Made by a program: the position numbers and the translations under genes | Assembly: GCF_016919385.1 (NCBI RefSeq) | Contig: NZ_CP070351.1 | Span: 3,286,001 to 3,350,000, forward strand | Length of the DNA: 64,000 bases | DNA from: Gordonia sp. PDNC005 | GTDB lineage: Bacteria > Actinomycetota > Actinomycetes > Mycobacteriales > Mycobacteriaceae | Direction of reading: 5' to 3' | Part shown: positions 33,823 through 42,190 of the stretch, piece after piece | How positions within the stretch are numbered: the first letter of the stretch is position 1 | Layout of the letters: every line of letters starts with the position of its first letter | Notes under the pieces: model-generated | Databases searched by the model: none | The model's input: the letters and a program-made list of their open reading frames with translations, nothing else | Told to the model about the DNA's origin: nothing

Positions 33823-35345
33823 TACTGAACCGGCTTGACCAGCGGGAAGAGGATCGTCTCGCGGATTCCCAGTCCGGTGATCGCCATCAGAAGACGGTCG
33901 ATGCCCATCCCGGTGCCCGCAGTCGGAGGCATCGCGTGCTCCATCGCGGCGAGGAACTCCTCGTCGAGGACCATCGCCTCGTCGTCGCCCGCGGCGGCGA
34001 GGCGCGCCTGGTCGACAAAGCGCTCACGCTGGATCACCGGGTCGACGAGCTCGGAGTATCCGGTCGCCAACTCGAAGCCGCGAACATAGAGGTCCCACTT
34101 CTCGACGACACCGGGGATGCTGCGGTGGGCGCGGACCAGCGGCGACGTCTCGACCGGGAAGTCACGGACGAACACCGGCTCGTCGAGCTTGCTGCCGACC
34201 ATGTGCTCCCACAGCTCTTCGACGAGCTTGCCGTGCCCGTAGCCCTTGTCCTTGGGGACGTCGAGGCCCACTTCTGCGGCGATCGCCAGCAGCTCGTCGA
34301 CAGTGGTCTCGAGGGGCACGATCTCGCGGCCGAGCGCCTCCGACAGGGATGGGTACATGGAGACGGACTTCCATTCGCCCGACAGGTCGTAGGTGGTGCC
34401 GTCCGGCATCGTCGGGGTGAGGGTTCCCGCCGCCGCCAACGCGACAGCCTGGACGAGTTCACGCGTGGTCACGGCCGCGTCGTCGTACGTCCCGTACGCC
34501 TGGTAGGTCTCGAGCATCGCGAACTCCGGCGAGTGCGTCGAGTCGGCGCCCTCGTTCCGGAAGTTGCGGTTCACCTCGAAGACTCGTTCGAGGCCGCCGA
34601 CGACGGCGCGCTTGAGGAACAGTTCGGGAGCGATGCGCAGGAACAGGTCCATGTCGAAGGCGTTCGAGTGCGTCACGAAGGGCCGCGCGGCCGCGCCGCC
34701 ATGCAGCGTCTGCAGCATCGGCGTCTCGATCTCGAGGAAGTCACGTTCGGTGAGGAAGCGACGCAGCTCGGCCATCGCCTTCACGCGGGTGCGGGCGATC
34801 TCGCGAGCGTCGGGGTTGACGATGAGGTCGACGTACCGCTGACGGACGCGCGACTCCTCGTTCATCTCCTTGTGCGCCACGGGCAGGGGCCGCAGCGACT
34901 TCGACGCCATCTGCCAGGCATCCGCCATCACCGACAGCTCACCGGTGCGCGAGGAGATGATCTCGCCGTGCACGTAGACGATGTCGCCGAGGTCGACGTC
35001 GGCCTTCCAGCTCGCGAGCGAATCCTCGCCGACCTTGGCCTGGCTGAGCATCGCCTGCAGTTGGGTGCCGTCGCCCTCCTGGAGGGTCGCGAAGCAGAGC
35101 TTGCCCTTGTTGCGGATGAAGATCACGCGCCCGGCGACTCCCGCGATCACACCGGTCTCGCTGCCTGCCTCGAGGTGTGAGTACTCGTCGCGGACCGCGC
35201 GCAGGGTGTGGGTGCGAGCGAGTTCGACGGGATACGCCTCGCGGCCTTCGGCCAGAATCCGTTCGCGCTTCTCGCGGCGGATCCGCAGCTGCTCGGGAGT
35301 CTGGTCGTCGTCGCGGGTCGTCTCGTCGTTCTGGTGCTCGCTCAC
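33822..35345 (-). CDS. lysS: Lysyl-tRNA synthetase, class II
   Basis: This 507-residue enzyme charges tRNA-Lys. An N-terminal OB-fold anticodon-binding domain spans about residues 60-165. The class II catalytic core carries motif 2 [18 protein letters not shown] near 265 and motif 3 [11 protein letters not shown] near 480. Length and motifs are standard. In M. tuberculosis lysS sits close to coaX-panD-panC; here about 10 kb of accessory genes lie between them. ATG 35345 marks the conserved acidic N-terminus ([14 protein letters not shown]). Confidence 0.96.
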   Translation of the reverse strand: MSEHQNDETTRDDDQTPEQLRIRREKRERILAEGREAYPVELARTHTLRAVRDEYSHLEAGSETGVIAGVAGRVIFIRNKGKLCFATLQEGDGTQLQAMLSQAKVGEDSLASWKADVDLGDIVYVHGEIISSRTGELSVMADAWQMASKSLRPLPVAHKEMNEESRVRQRYVDLIVNPDAREIARTRVKAMAELRRFLTERDFLEIETPMLQTLHGGAAARPFVTHSNAFDMDLFLRIAPELFLKRAVVGGLERVFEVNRNFRNEGADSTHSPEFAMLETYQAYGTYDDAAVTTRELVQAVALAAAGTLTPTMPDGTTYDLSGEWKSVSMYPSLSEALGREIVPLETTVDELLAIAAEVGLDVPKDKGYGHGKLVEELWEHMVGSKLDEPVFVRDFPVETSPLVRAHRSIPGVVEKWDLYVRGFELATGYSELVDPVIQRERFVDQARLAAAGDDEAMVLDEEFLAAMEHAMPPTAGTGMGIDRLLMAITGLGIRETILFPLVKPVQ

Positions 35346-35396
35346 GCCTCTAGGTTAAGTGTCCGGCCAGCGCAGACACCAATCGAGACGGGCAGG

Positions 35397-35810
35397 TCAG
35401 CGCGGGTCGTACAGACCGAGTGCGTCGGAGCCGATCGAGCCGGTCACGCCTCGGCTGCGCAACGCCCGATGACCTCCCACGACAAACCGCGCGCCACGCA
35501 CACCGCGCGCCTGCAGGTGCCAGGCGAGCCACTCGGCGTCGTAGCCGTCTTCGGAGACGAGGATCCACTCTGCGTCGACGGTGGCCGCACGCAGCGCAAC
35601 AGCGGAATCGGGGCGCAGAAGGTCCAGCGCTTGATCGGAGGCGACGGCGACCGCTCCGAGCAGTGCGCCGTGTGCGCGGTGCTGGGCAGCGTCTCGCAGG
35701 TCGACGGCGACGGCGCCTGCGGCAAGCGCGGCGCGGAAATCCTTCGCCTGCACAGAGAGGGGAACGGAGACGAACGGAGCAGAGACGGGTGCGGTGAGCG
35801 CAGTGGTCAT
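35397..35810 (-). CDS. Rhodanese-like domain protein lacking the catalytic cysteine
   Basis: This 137-residue single rhodanese domain has the early strand GAVAVDLRDAAQHRAHGALLGAV and the active-loop region WILVSEDGYDAEWLAWHLQARGV. The position that normally holds the persulfide-forming Cys (strand-Cys-x4-R/S) reads Ser (VSEDGYD), and no Cys is present anywhere in the protein. Known Cys-less rhodaneses act as binding or regulatory modules. ATG 35810 is preceded by GAGGA, itself within a small GAGG/CCTC stem. A Cys-rich mini-ORF lies 75 nt upstream, suggesting control by cysteine supply. Confidence 0.72.
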   Translation of the reverse strand: MTTALTAPVSAPFVSVPLSVQAKDFRAALAAGAVAVDLRDAAQHRAHGALLGAVAVASDQALDLLRPDSAVALRAATVDAEWILVSEDGYDAEWLAWHLQARGVRGARFVVGGHRALRSRGVTGSIGSDALGLYDPR

Positions 35811-35885
35811 GAGGGATTCCTCGAATGGTGATCGAACGTGCAGGGAGGCTGAAGAACAGGGCCGTCCTCGCTCAAAGGCGGGACG

Positions 35886-35930
35886 TCAGCCCTGACAACA
35901 CTCCTGACAGCTCTTGATCACGTCGACCAC
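35886..35930 (-). CDS. Short cysteine-rich leader peptide (putative attenuator uORF)
   Basis: Read on the minus strand, GTG 35930 opens a 14-codon frame ending TGA at 35886 and encoding VVDVIKSCQECCQG; a second GTG at 35921 would give 11 codons. Three of the last seven residues are Cys, including a CC pair. In mycobacteria, leaderless Cys-rich short ORFs upstream of sulfur genes act as cysteine-responsive attenuators. This one precedes a rhodanese-family gene, a fitting target. I see no clear -10 box and no strong SD, so its translation is inferred. Confidence 0.45.
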   Translation of the reverse strand: MVDVIKSCQECCQG

Positions 35931-35999
35931 TCTGCCACACCGGCACGCGAGGCGGCCAGAGTTTTGTGCAGGTCCGCGCGAAATCCGGCGAGCGAACTT

Positions 36000-36038
36000 C
36001 GGCGGCGATTCCTGGTGCACCGCCGAGAATCGCCGCCG
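36000..36038. terminator. Terminator after the acyl-CoA dehydrogenase
   Basis: CGGCGGCGATTC at 36000-36011 is a perfect complement of GAATCGCCGCCG at 36027-36038, with a 15-base loop, 15 bp past the stop of the minus-strand gene. Confidence 0.7.
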
Positions 36039-36052
36039 ACGTTCAACCGCGG

Positions 36053-37213
36053 CTACAGCGAGCGGCCGATCAGTTCCTTCATGATCTCGCTGGTGCCGCC
36101 GTAGATGGTCTGAACGCGGGTGTCGGCGTACATGCGGGCGATCGGGTACTCGGCCATGTAGCCGTAGCCGCCGAACATCTGCAGGCAGCGATCGACGACC
36201 TCTTTCTGCTTCTCAGTGCCCCACAACTTCGCCATCGACGCCGTCGCCGGGTCCAGCCGGCCTGCGATCTGCTCCGAGATGCAGTGATCCATGAGCGTTT
36301 TGCCCGCGAGGACGTCGGCCTTGCATTCGGCGAGGACGAACCGGGTGTTCTGAAATTTGAGGATCGGCTGGCCGAACGCCTCGCGCTCCTTGACGTACTT
36401 GAGGGTCTCGATCACCGCGGCTTCGGCGACGGCGACGGCCCCGACTCCGATGATGAGGCGTTCGCGCTGCAGCTGACTCATCAACTGGTAGAAGCCCTGT
36501 CCTTCGACGCCGCCGAGCAGGTTGGCGGCAGGCACCCGCATGTCCGTGAACGACAGCTCGCGCGTGTCCTGACCGTGCTGCCCGATCTTGGCCAGGACAC
36601 GACCGCGCGCGAAACCGGGGAGATCCTTCGTCTCGGCGACGATCAGCGAGACGCCCTTCGCCCCCTGGGTCGGGTCGGTCTTGCACACGATGACGAGCAG
36701 GTCGCAGTGGGAGCCGTTCGAGATGAACGTCTTCGAGCCGTTGATCACGTACTCGTCACCTTCGAGGACAGCAGTGGTCCGGACGGACTGGAGATCGGAA
36801 CCGGTGCCCGGCTCGGTCATGGCGATCGCGAGAACCGACTCACCGCTGGCCGCGCTCGGCAGCCACCGGCGCTTCTGCTCGCCGGTGCCGTAGGCGTTGA
36901 TGTAGTGCGCGACGATCGTCGAGTGGACGGCGAAGCCGAACGCGGAGTCCCCGGCATAGGCGAGTTCTTGCTGGACGATCGCCTCGTGCCCGAAGTCGCC
37001 TCCGGATCCGCCGAACTCCTCCGGCAGATCGAGGCAGAGCAGACCAGCGTCGCCGGTCTTGGTCCAGAACTCACGGTCCACCTGATGCTGCTCTGCCCAC
37101 CGTTCCTGGTTCGGGGTGGCTTCCTTGGTGAAGTAGGCACGGGCGTGTGCACGGAGTGCGGCCTGATCGTCGCTCTCCCAGGACGGGCGGTAGTCGGGGA
37201 ACAGTGTCGTCAT
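36053..37213 (-). CDS. Acyl-CoA dehydrogenase
   Basis: This 386-residue flavoenzyme introduces a 2,3-double bond into an acyl-CoA. Visible motifs are AIAMTEPGTGSDLQSV near 130, GSKTFISNGSHCDLLVIV near 158, MFGGYGYMAEYPIARMYAD near 348 and the C-terminal IYGGTSEIMKELIG. The place of the usual C-terminal catalytic Glu in this last motif is Gly, as in long-chain/isovaleryl-type enzymes whose base lies in an earlier helix. ATG 37213. It is divergent from a TetR gene, with a perfect 16-bp palindrome overlapping the probable promoter. Confidence 0.85.
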   Translation of the reverse strand: MTTLFPDYRPSWESDDQAALRAHARAYFTKEATPNQERWAEQHQVDREFWTKTGDAGLLCLDLPEEFGGSGGDFGHEAIVQQELAYAGDSAFGFAVHSTIVAHYINAYGTGEQKRRWLPSAASGESVLAIAMTEPGTGSDLQSVRTTAVLEGDEYVINGSKTFISNGSHCDLLVIVCKTDPTQGAKGVSLIVAETKDLPGFARGRVLAKIGQHGQDTRELSFTDMRVPAANLLGGVEGQGFYQLMSQLQRERLIIGVGAVAVAEAAVIETLKYVKEREAFGQPILKFQNTRFVLAECKADVLAGKTLMDHCISEQIAGRLDPATASMAKLWGTEKQKEVVDRCLQMFGGYGYMAEYPIARMYADTRVQTIYGGTSEIMKELIGRSL

Positions 37214-37278
37214 GGGCTTCTCGATTCGGTTCGGGACAAGTGGGGTCGCGAGCCGGCGGGCTTCCACCCGCCGGCTCG

Positions 37279-37294
37279 CTATACAGCTGTATAG
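37279..37294. promoter_or_regulatory. Perfect 16-bp palindrome, probable TetR operator
   Basis: CTATACAGCTGTATAG is an uninterrupted 16-base palindrome in the region between the divergent acyl-CoA dehydrogenase (37213) and TetR (37364). It is AT-rich against a GC-rich background and probably overlaps a promoter. Confidence 0.7.
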
Positions 37295-37363
37295 TAAACA
37301 GTATGCATATACCGGTCAATGACTCGCCGTAGACTCATCCACTGACGATCGGAAGGAGCCGAC

Positions 37364-37963
37364 ATGAGTGATCCCCGCACATCCGCTTCCGATCTGACCG
37401 CTCGCGCGAAGATCCGGAACGCGGCACTCGACCTGTACGCCGAGTACGGCGAGGACCGTGTCTCGATGCGGATGGTCGCTGCCCATGCCGGGGTCACCGT
37501 CGGCCTGGTGCAACACCACTTCAAGACCAAAGACGGTGTCCGTGACGCCGTCGAGCAACTCGTGGTCGACTTTCACGCGCAAGCGATCGCCGACGCGCCG
37601 CCAGGCGAGTCACCTGCGGAGTCGGCAGCGGCTCGCGACCGTGCAGTCGCGGAGATGCTTCGGGCACATCCACCGGTGGTGGACTACATGCGTCGTGTGC
37701 TCCTCGACCCGCACAACGGCGGCGGCACACTCCTCGGACGCCTCACCGAGTTGAGCCGACAGGGCGTGGTGGAGATGCGCGGAACCGGCAGAGCCTCGAC
37801 AGAACGCAGCATCGCCGATCAGACCCTCGGACTCATGATCAAGCACGTCGGCCACCTGTTCCTGCAGCCGATGGTCGACTCCATGTGGACCCAGCTCACC
37901 GCGCACGACCCGTCGCCTCCCGACAAGCCCGTGCTCAGCGTGACCGCTCGTACGCCGGATTAG
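37364..37963 (+). CDS. TetR-family transcriptional regulator
   Basis: This 199-residue regulator has a helix-turn-helix at about residues 14-58 (KIRNAALDLYAEYGEDRVSMRMVAAHAGVTVGLVQHHFKTKDGV) and a divergent ligand domain. ATG 37364 is preceded by GGAAGGAG. The perfect palindrome at 37279-37294 lies upstream, so the protein probably represses itself and the divergent acyl-CoA dehydrogenase, likely in response to an acyl-CoA or fatty acid. The ligand is not known. Confidence 0.87.
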   Translation: MSDPRTSASDLTARAKIRNAALDLYAEYGEDRVSMRMVAAHAGVTVGLVQHHFKTKDGVRDAVEQLVVDFHAQAIADAPPGESPAESAAARDRAVAEMLRAHPPVVDYMRRVLLDPHNGGGTLLGRLTELSRQGVVEMRGTGRASTERSIADQTLGLMIKHVGHLFLQPMVDSMWTQLTAHDPSPPDKPVLSVTARTPD

Positions 37964-38049
37964 CGCCCACTTCATCAGCGACGACGCGGCTGAGGTTACA
38001 GTCACTTCATGTCGTGTTCAGGATCACTTCATCTGAGCGAGGTCGCCCG

Positions 38050-39717
38050 ATGAGCATGTCCCGCCGTTCCTTCCTGCGTCGCAGCGGTGCCGCAGCAGGC
38101 GCTGTCGCCGCGTCGTCCCTGGTCTCCGGAGTTGTACACGCGGAGCCGGCCGCGACGTCGTCGGCGAATGCGGCCGGCACCACGCTGGAGAAAGTCGGGG
38201 TCGGCGGACGTGCGAACGCCAAGGGCTACCGCAAGCTCGTGCAGGGCAAAGGCTGGCCGCTCTTCATCCGGGAAGAACTCGCGACGGCGAAAACGGGCCG
38301 TGACAGTCGACGAGCCGCGGTCGCATCGTTCGTGCAACTCACCGACATCCACATCACCGACGTGCAGAGTCCCGCACGATTCGAATACGTGCACCCGATT
38401 CAGGGACCGGCGTTCCGTCCCCAGGAAGCCCTCGGCACCCAAGGTGCCGTGGCTCTGATCAACCGGATCAACGCACTGTCGGGCGGACCGTTCACCGGCC
38501 GCGCCTTCGACTGCGTCGTCTCGACCGGTGACAACACCGACAACCACGAGATCATCGAACTCGAGTGGTACCAGCGGCTCCTCGCAGGCGGCGCGATCAC
38601 CCCGAACACCGGCTCCAAGACGCGTTTCGAGGGCGTCCAGGCCCTGGGGTCGGCGCTCTACTACCGGCCCGAGCTCGATAAGCCCGACATCTACAAGGAC
38701 CGCGGATTCCCGACGATCCCCGGCATGCTGCACGCGGCGATGCGCACACACACGAGCCCCGGACTGAACATGCGGTGGTACTCGGTCTTCGGCAATCACG
38801 ACGACCAACTGCTCGGCACCGTCCCCAACGGGCTCGTCGACTGGCTGTACCTGTCAGACGTGAAGTACGACCTCCCGGGCTCCGACCCGACCGCGCAAGC
38901 GATCGGCCAGGCGCTCGGTTCCGACCCGGCCGCCGTCGCCGGGATGCTTGCGAAACTCAAGACCACCGGTCCGACGCTGCCCGCGACCCGCGATCTGCGC
39001 CGCCGCCCGTACTCTCCTCGAGAATTCGTCCGCAGACATTTCGATCCGGCGTTGACCGGAGCAGGACCGGTCGGCCACGGATTCGCGGATCCGGAGGGCC
39101 CCACGTGGTACAAGTTCCAGATCGCGCCCGGACTCCTCGGCATCGCCATGAACACGACGAACAGCATGGGCATCGCCGACGGCTCGATCAGCGAGAAACA
39201 GCTCGTGTGGATCGAGCGCCAGATCTCGTCGCACAGCGACCAACTCGTCATGGTGTTCAGTCACCACACATCGTCGACGATGACGGCCAAACTGCCGAAC
39301 CCGGAGACCCCCGGTGAGCGGACGTTCGACGGCACGCACCTCGTCGAACGCCTGAAGTCGCACACCAACGTGATCGCGTGGGTCAACGGCCACACACACC
39401 GCAACGAGATGATCGCGCATCGCGGATCGACCGGAAAGCACAGCTTCTGGGAGATCAACACCGCGAGTCACATCGACTTCCCTCAACTGGCGCGCATCAT
39501 CGAGGTGACCGACAACAAGGACGGCACGCTCAGCATCTTCACTCCGCTGATCGAGGCCGACAGCCCTTACACGGCAGACACCTCGGACCTGTCACAGAAG
39601 GGCCTGGCCAGCCTGTACCGCGAACTGTCGTACAACGACATCCACGCCGACCTCGAACTCCTCGGCGAGGCGTCGGACCGCAACTGCGAACTCCTGCTCT
39701 CGCATCCTCTGCGTTAG
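38050..39717 (+). CDS. Tat-exported metallophosphoesterase (TIGR03767-like)
   Basis: This 555-residue protein begins with a Tat signal (MSRRSFLRR, then a hydrophobic stretch to about residue 35), so it is folded before export. Metal motifs are QLTDIHITD near 95, STGDNTDNHE near 158, FGNHDDQLLG near 247, VFSHHTSS near 405 and NGHTHRNE near 447. The family is of secreted phosphoesterases or nucleotidases; the substrate is unknown. Its stop codon lies in a TTAGGGC/GCCCTAA palindrome shared with the convergent gene. Confidence 0.82.
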   Translation: MSMSRRSFLRRSGAAAGAVAASSLVSGVVHAEPAATSSANAAGTTLEKVGVGGRANAKGYRKLVQGKGWPLFIREELATAKTGRDSRRAAVASFVQLTDIHITDVQSPARFEYVHPIQGPAFRPQEALGTQGAVALINRINALSGGPFTGRAFDCVVSTGDNTDNHEIIELEWYQRLLAGGAITPNTGSKTRFEGVQALGSALYYRPELDKPDIYKDRGFPTIPGMLHAAMRTHTSPGLNMRWYSVFGNHDDQLLGTVPNGLVDWLYLSDVKYDLPGSDPTAQAIGQALGSDPAAVAGMLAKLKTTGPTLPATRDLRRRPYSPREFVRRHFDPALTGAGPVGHGFADPEGPTWYKFQIAPGLLGIAMNTTNSMGIADGSISEKQLVWIERQISSHSDQLVMVFSHHTSSTMTAKLPNPETPGERTFDGTHLVERLKSHTNVIAWVNGHTHRNEMIAHRGSTGKHSFWEINTASHIDFPQLARIIEVTDNKDGTLSIFTPLIEADSPYTADTSDLSQKGLASLYRELSYNDIHADLELLGEASDRNCELLLSHPLR

Positions 39718-39729
39718 GGCGTGCCCTAA
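39714..39729. terminator. Short palindrome carrying both stop codons
   Basis: TTAGGGCGTGCCCTAA is a 7-base inverted repeat with a 2-base centre. It supplies the TAG stops of the convergent phosphoesterase and CoA-transferase B genes. The loop is too tight for a standard hairpin, so terminator function is uncertain. Confidence 0.35.
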
Positions 39730-40388
39730 GCGTCTGAGAGTTCGACACGCAGTTCGGATTCAGTCGCAGCGACGACGTCGGCGGCAGCCACGCCGGGAGC
39801 CGTCTCCCGCAGCACGAACCCGCCGTCGACGACGTCGATCACCGCTAGATCGGTGATGATGCGGTCGACGACTCGTCTGCCGGTCAATGGCAGCGTGCAG
39901 GTCGGAACTATCTTCGACACCCCCGCACGGTCGCGATGCTCCATGACGACGATGACCCGTGCGGCGCCGTGCACCAGGTCCATTGCGCCGCCCATGCCCT
40001 TGACCATCATGCCGGGGACCATCCAGTTGGCGAGGTCGCCCTCGGCCGACACCTGCATCCCACCGAGCACGGCCGTGTCCACATGACCTCCGCGGATCAT
40101 CCCGAACGACAACGCCGAGTCGAAGAACGCGGCTCCCGGTTCGACAGTGACCGTCTCCTTTCCCGCGTTGATCAGGTCCGGGTCGACGTCCTCGGCGGCC
40201 GGGTATCCGCCGGTGCCGAGGATTCCGTTCTCCGAATGGAGCACGACGTTGACCGAGGCGTCGAGGTAGGTCGGGATCAGGGTGGGCAACCCGATGCCGA
40301 GGTTGACGTACTCGCCGTCGATCATCTCCGCCGCGGCGCGTTGCGCGATCTGTTCACGCGTCCGACCTCGGGTGACGGTGGCGGTCAT
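39726..40388 (-). CDS. 3-oxoacid CoA-transferase, subunit B
   Basis: This 220-residue beta subunit of a family I CoA-transferase has the catalytic glutamate in [14 protein letters not shown] near residue 53. Other family motifs are [20 protein letters not shown] and [14 protein letters not shown]. It transfers CoA from succinyl-CoA to a 3-oxoacid such as acetoacetate (ScoB) or 3-oxoadipate (PcaJ); sequence alone does not separate these. ATG 40388 overlaps the stop of subunit A by four bases. An IclR regulator is divergent from the pair, as often for pcaIJ. Confidence 0.87.
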   Translation of the reverse strand: MTATVTRGRTREQIAQRAAAEMIDGEYVNLGIGLPTLIPTYLDASVNVVLHSENGILGTGGYPAAEDVDPDLINAGKETVTVEPGAAFFDSALSFGMIRGGHVDTAVLGGMQVSAEGDLANWMVPGMMVKGMGGAMDLVHGAARVIVVMEHRDRAGVSKIVPTCTLPLTGRRVVDRIITDLAVIDVVDGGFVLRETAPGVAAADVVAATESELRVELSDA

Positions 40389-41149
40389 GCTGCGGCTCCT
40401 TCGGTCGTGACCGTGCGCTTCTCGATGCGTTTGGCCTGCGGTCCGGTGTCGACGATGCGTTGGACGAACACACCTGGAAGGTGCACCTCGCTCGGGTCGA
40501 TCACACCGGGTGCCACGAGTTCCTCGACCTGAGCGATCGTGATGCGCCCGGCCATGGCGGCGAGCGGGTTGAAGTTCTGGGCCGTCTTGTCGAAGACGAG
40601 GTTGCCGTCGCTGTCGCCGAGGACGGCGTGCACCAGCGCGAAGTCCGCGGTGATCGATCGTTCCATCACGTAGTCCCGACCGTCGAAGGTGCGGACCTCC
40701 TTTGCAGGCGAGGCCACTTCGATCTCTCCACTCGGCGCGTACCGCCAGGGCATCCCGCCGTCGGCGACGAGGGTGCCGACTCCGGCCGGGGTGTAGAACG
40801 CGGGAATTCCGGCTCCGCCCGCGCGGAGTCGTTCGGCGAGTGTGCCCTGCGGGACCAACTCCACTTCGAGTTCCCCCGACAAGTACTGCCGCGCGAACTC
40901 CTTGTTCTCACCGACGTACGAGGCGGTGACCCGCCTGATCCGCCGCTGAGCGAGGAGGATCCCGAGGCCGTAATCGTCGACTCCGCAGTTGTTGGTGAAC
41001 ACCTCGAGGTCGGCGGCCCCCAGGTCGCGTATCGCTTCGATCAGCGCATCGGGCACACCACACAGTCCGAACCCGCCGACGGCGAGCGTCGCACCGCTGG
41101 TGACCACACCGACCGCGTCGGCCGCCGACGCGCACACTTTCCTGGACAT
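40385..41149 (-). CDS. 3-oxoacid CoA-transferase, subunit A
   Basis: This 254-residue alpha subunit has the CoA-binding glycine motif [16 protein letters not shown] near residue 25 and the conserved [14 protein letters not shown]. It also shows [28 protein letters not shown] 41149 was preferred because GAGG lies six bases upstream; an ATG four codons earlier has its SD too close. It is coupled to subunit B by ATGA. A palindrome at 41272-41290 in the divergent region with the IclR gene is the probable operator. It may be ScoA or PcaI. Confidence 0.87.
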   Translation of the reverse strand: MSRKVCASAADAVGVVTSGATLAVGGFGLCGVPDALIEAIRDLGAADLEVFTNNCGVDDYGLGILLAQRRIRRVTASYVGENKEFARQYLSGELEVELVPQGTLAERLRAGGAGIPAFYTPAGVGTLVADGGMPWRYAPSGEIEVASPAKEVRTFDGRDYVMERSITADFALVHAVLGDSDGNLVFDKTAQNFNPLAAMAGRITIAQVEELVAPGVIDPSEVHLPGVFVQRIVDTGPQAKRIEKRTVTTEGAAA

Positions 41150-41271
41150 GACCAGCCTCATTCCTCCGTTGAACAAACACCTCAGTGACGGCTTCGAGTG
41201 TCACTTTCTGCACGTCAACTGTTCAAGAGAGGCGAGCGAACCTCTCTCTGGGTGATCGATAGACGAGCCTT

Positions 41272-41290
41272 GCGTTCATTGAATGAACGC
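41272..41290. promoter_or_regulatory. Perfect 19-bp palindrome, probable IclR operator
   Basis: GCGTTCATTGAATGAACGC has 9-base arms about a central G. It lies 15 bases before the IclR start and between it and the divergent CoA-transferase operon. Confidence 0.7.
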
Positions 41291-41305
41291 TCTAGCGTCG
41301 ATGCC

Positions 41306-42097
41306 ATGGCGGCGGCGGACAAGTCTGGACAGGGCGTTGCGCGGATCGCGGCGCTGCTGCGAGCCATCGGTTCGAGCTCGACTGCGGCGTCGACGACGGC
41401 ACTCTCCGCGGCCGCGGGACTGGCACGTCCGACCGCGCACCGCCTACTCACCGCGCTTGCGGCCGAAGGACTCGTCGATCGTGACAACCGGACCGGCGAC
41501 TGGTCGCTCGGGCCGGAGCTCTATCTGCTCGGCGCCACCGCAGCCGCGGCCTACGACATCAGGGACGACGCTCAGTCCGCGCTCGATCGACTGGCGGGAG
41601 AGTCGGGCGAATCGGCGTTCTTGAGTGCCAGGCGCGGCGACGAGACCGTGTGCGTCGCAGGTCAGGAAGGCAGCTTCCCGGTCCGTTCGCACGTGCTGTA
41701 CGAGGGCATTCGATTTCCTCTCGGCGTCGCCTCTGCCGGGCTCGCAATCCTGAGCCACCTCCCCGACCGCGACATCGACGACTACTTGCGACGGTCCGAT
41801 CTGAGTGCCACGTGGGGCCCTGAGCACGCGCACGACGTGATCCGCCGCCGCATCGCCGAAACCCGCCTCGACGGGTACGCAACAAATCCAGCCCTGCTCG
41901 TCGAAGCGAGTTGGGGCATGGGGGCAGCAGTGTTCGACGCCGACGGGCGGCCCGCATGGGCATTGAGCCTGACCGGCGTGGAAGCTCGATTCCAGCCGGA
42001 GCGCAGGACCGAACTGGGCCGACTACTCCTGGCTCAGGCACACGAGTTGACGCGAAAGCTCCAGCTCAGACGAAAGTCCGACACGCGAGTCATGTGA
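41306..42097 (+). CDS. IclR-family transcriptional regulator
   Basis: This 263-residue regulator has an N-terminal winged helix-turn-helix (VARIAALLRAIG, then TTALSAAAGLARPTAHRLLTALAAEGLVDRD, about residues 11-58). The GAF-like effector domain has LYEGIRFPLGVASAGLAILSHL, the usual IclR ligand-pocket motif. ATG 41306 follows a perfect palindrome by 15 bases, consistent with autorepression. It is divergent from the CoA-transferase genes, its likely targets; the ligand may be a beta-keto acid or an aromatic ring-cleavage product. Confidence 0.87.
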   Translation: MAAADKSGQGVARIAALLRAIGSSSTAASTTALSAAAGLARPTAHRLLTALAAEGLVDRDNRTGDWSLGPELYLLGATAAAAYDIRDDAQSALDRLAGESGESAFLSARRGDETVCVAGQEGSFPVRSHVLYEGIRFPLGVASAGLAILSHLPDRDIDDYLRRSDLSATWGPEHAHDVIRRRIAETRLDGYATNPALLVEASWGMGAAVFDADGRPAWALSLTGVEARFQPERRTELGRLLLAQAHELTRKLQLRRKSDTRVM

Positions 42098-42146
42098 CGC
42101 GTCTCAAAAACGACGCTTCAGGCTTTGCCGCCGACAACGACGCGCA

Positions 42147-42165
42147 ATAGGGTTGGCTGACCTTA
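42147..42165. promoter_or_regulatory. Candidate IdeR/DtxR iron box
   Basis: ATAGGGTTGGCTGACCTTA matches the 19-base DtxR/IdeR consensus (TTAGGTTAGGCTAACCTAA) at 14 positions. It lies 25 bases upstream of the surface-protein start. Iron regulation is inferred. Confidence 0.5.
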
Positions 42166-42190
42166 GTAGCGATCCCTGAGAAGGACGGCC

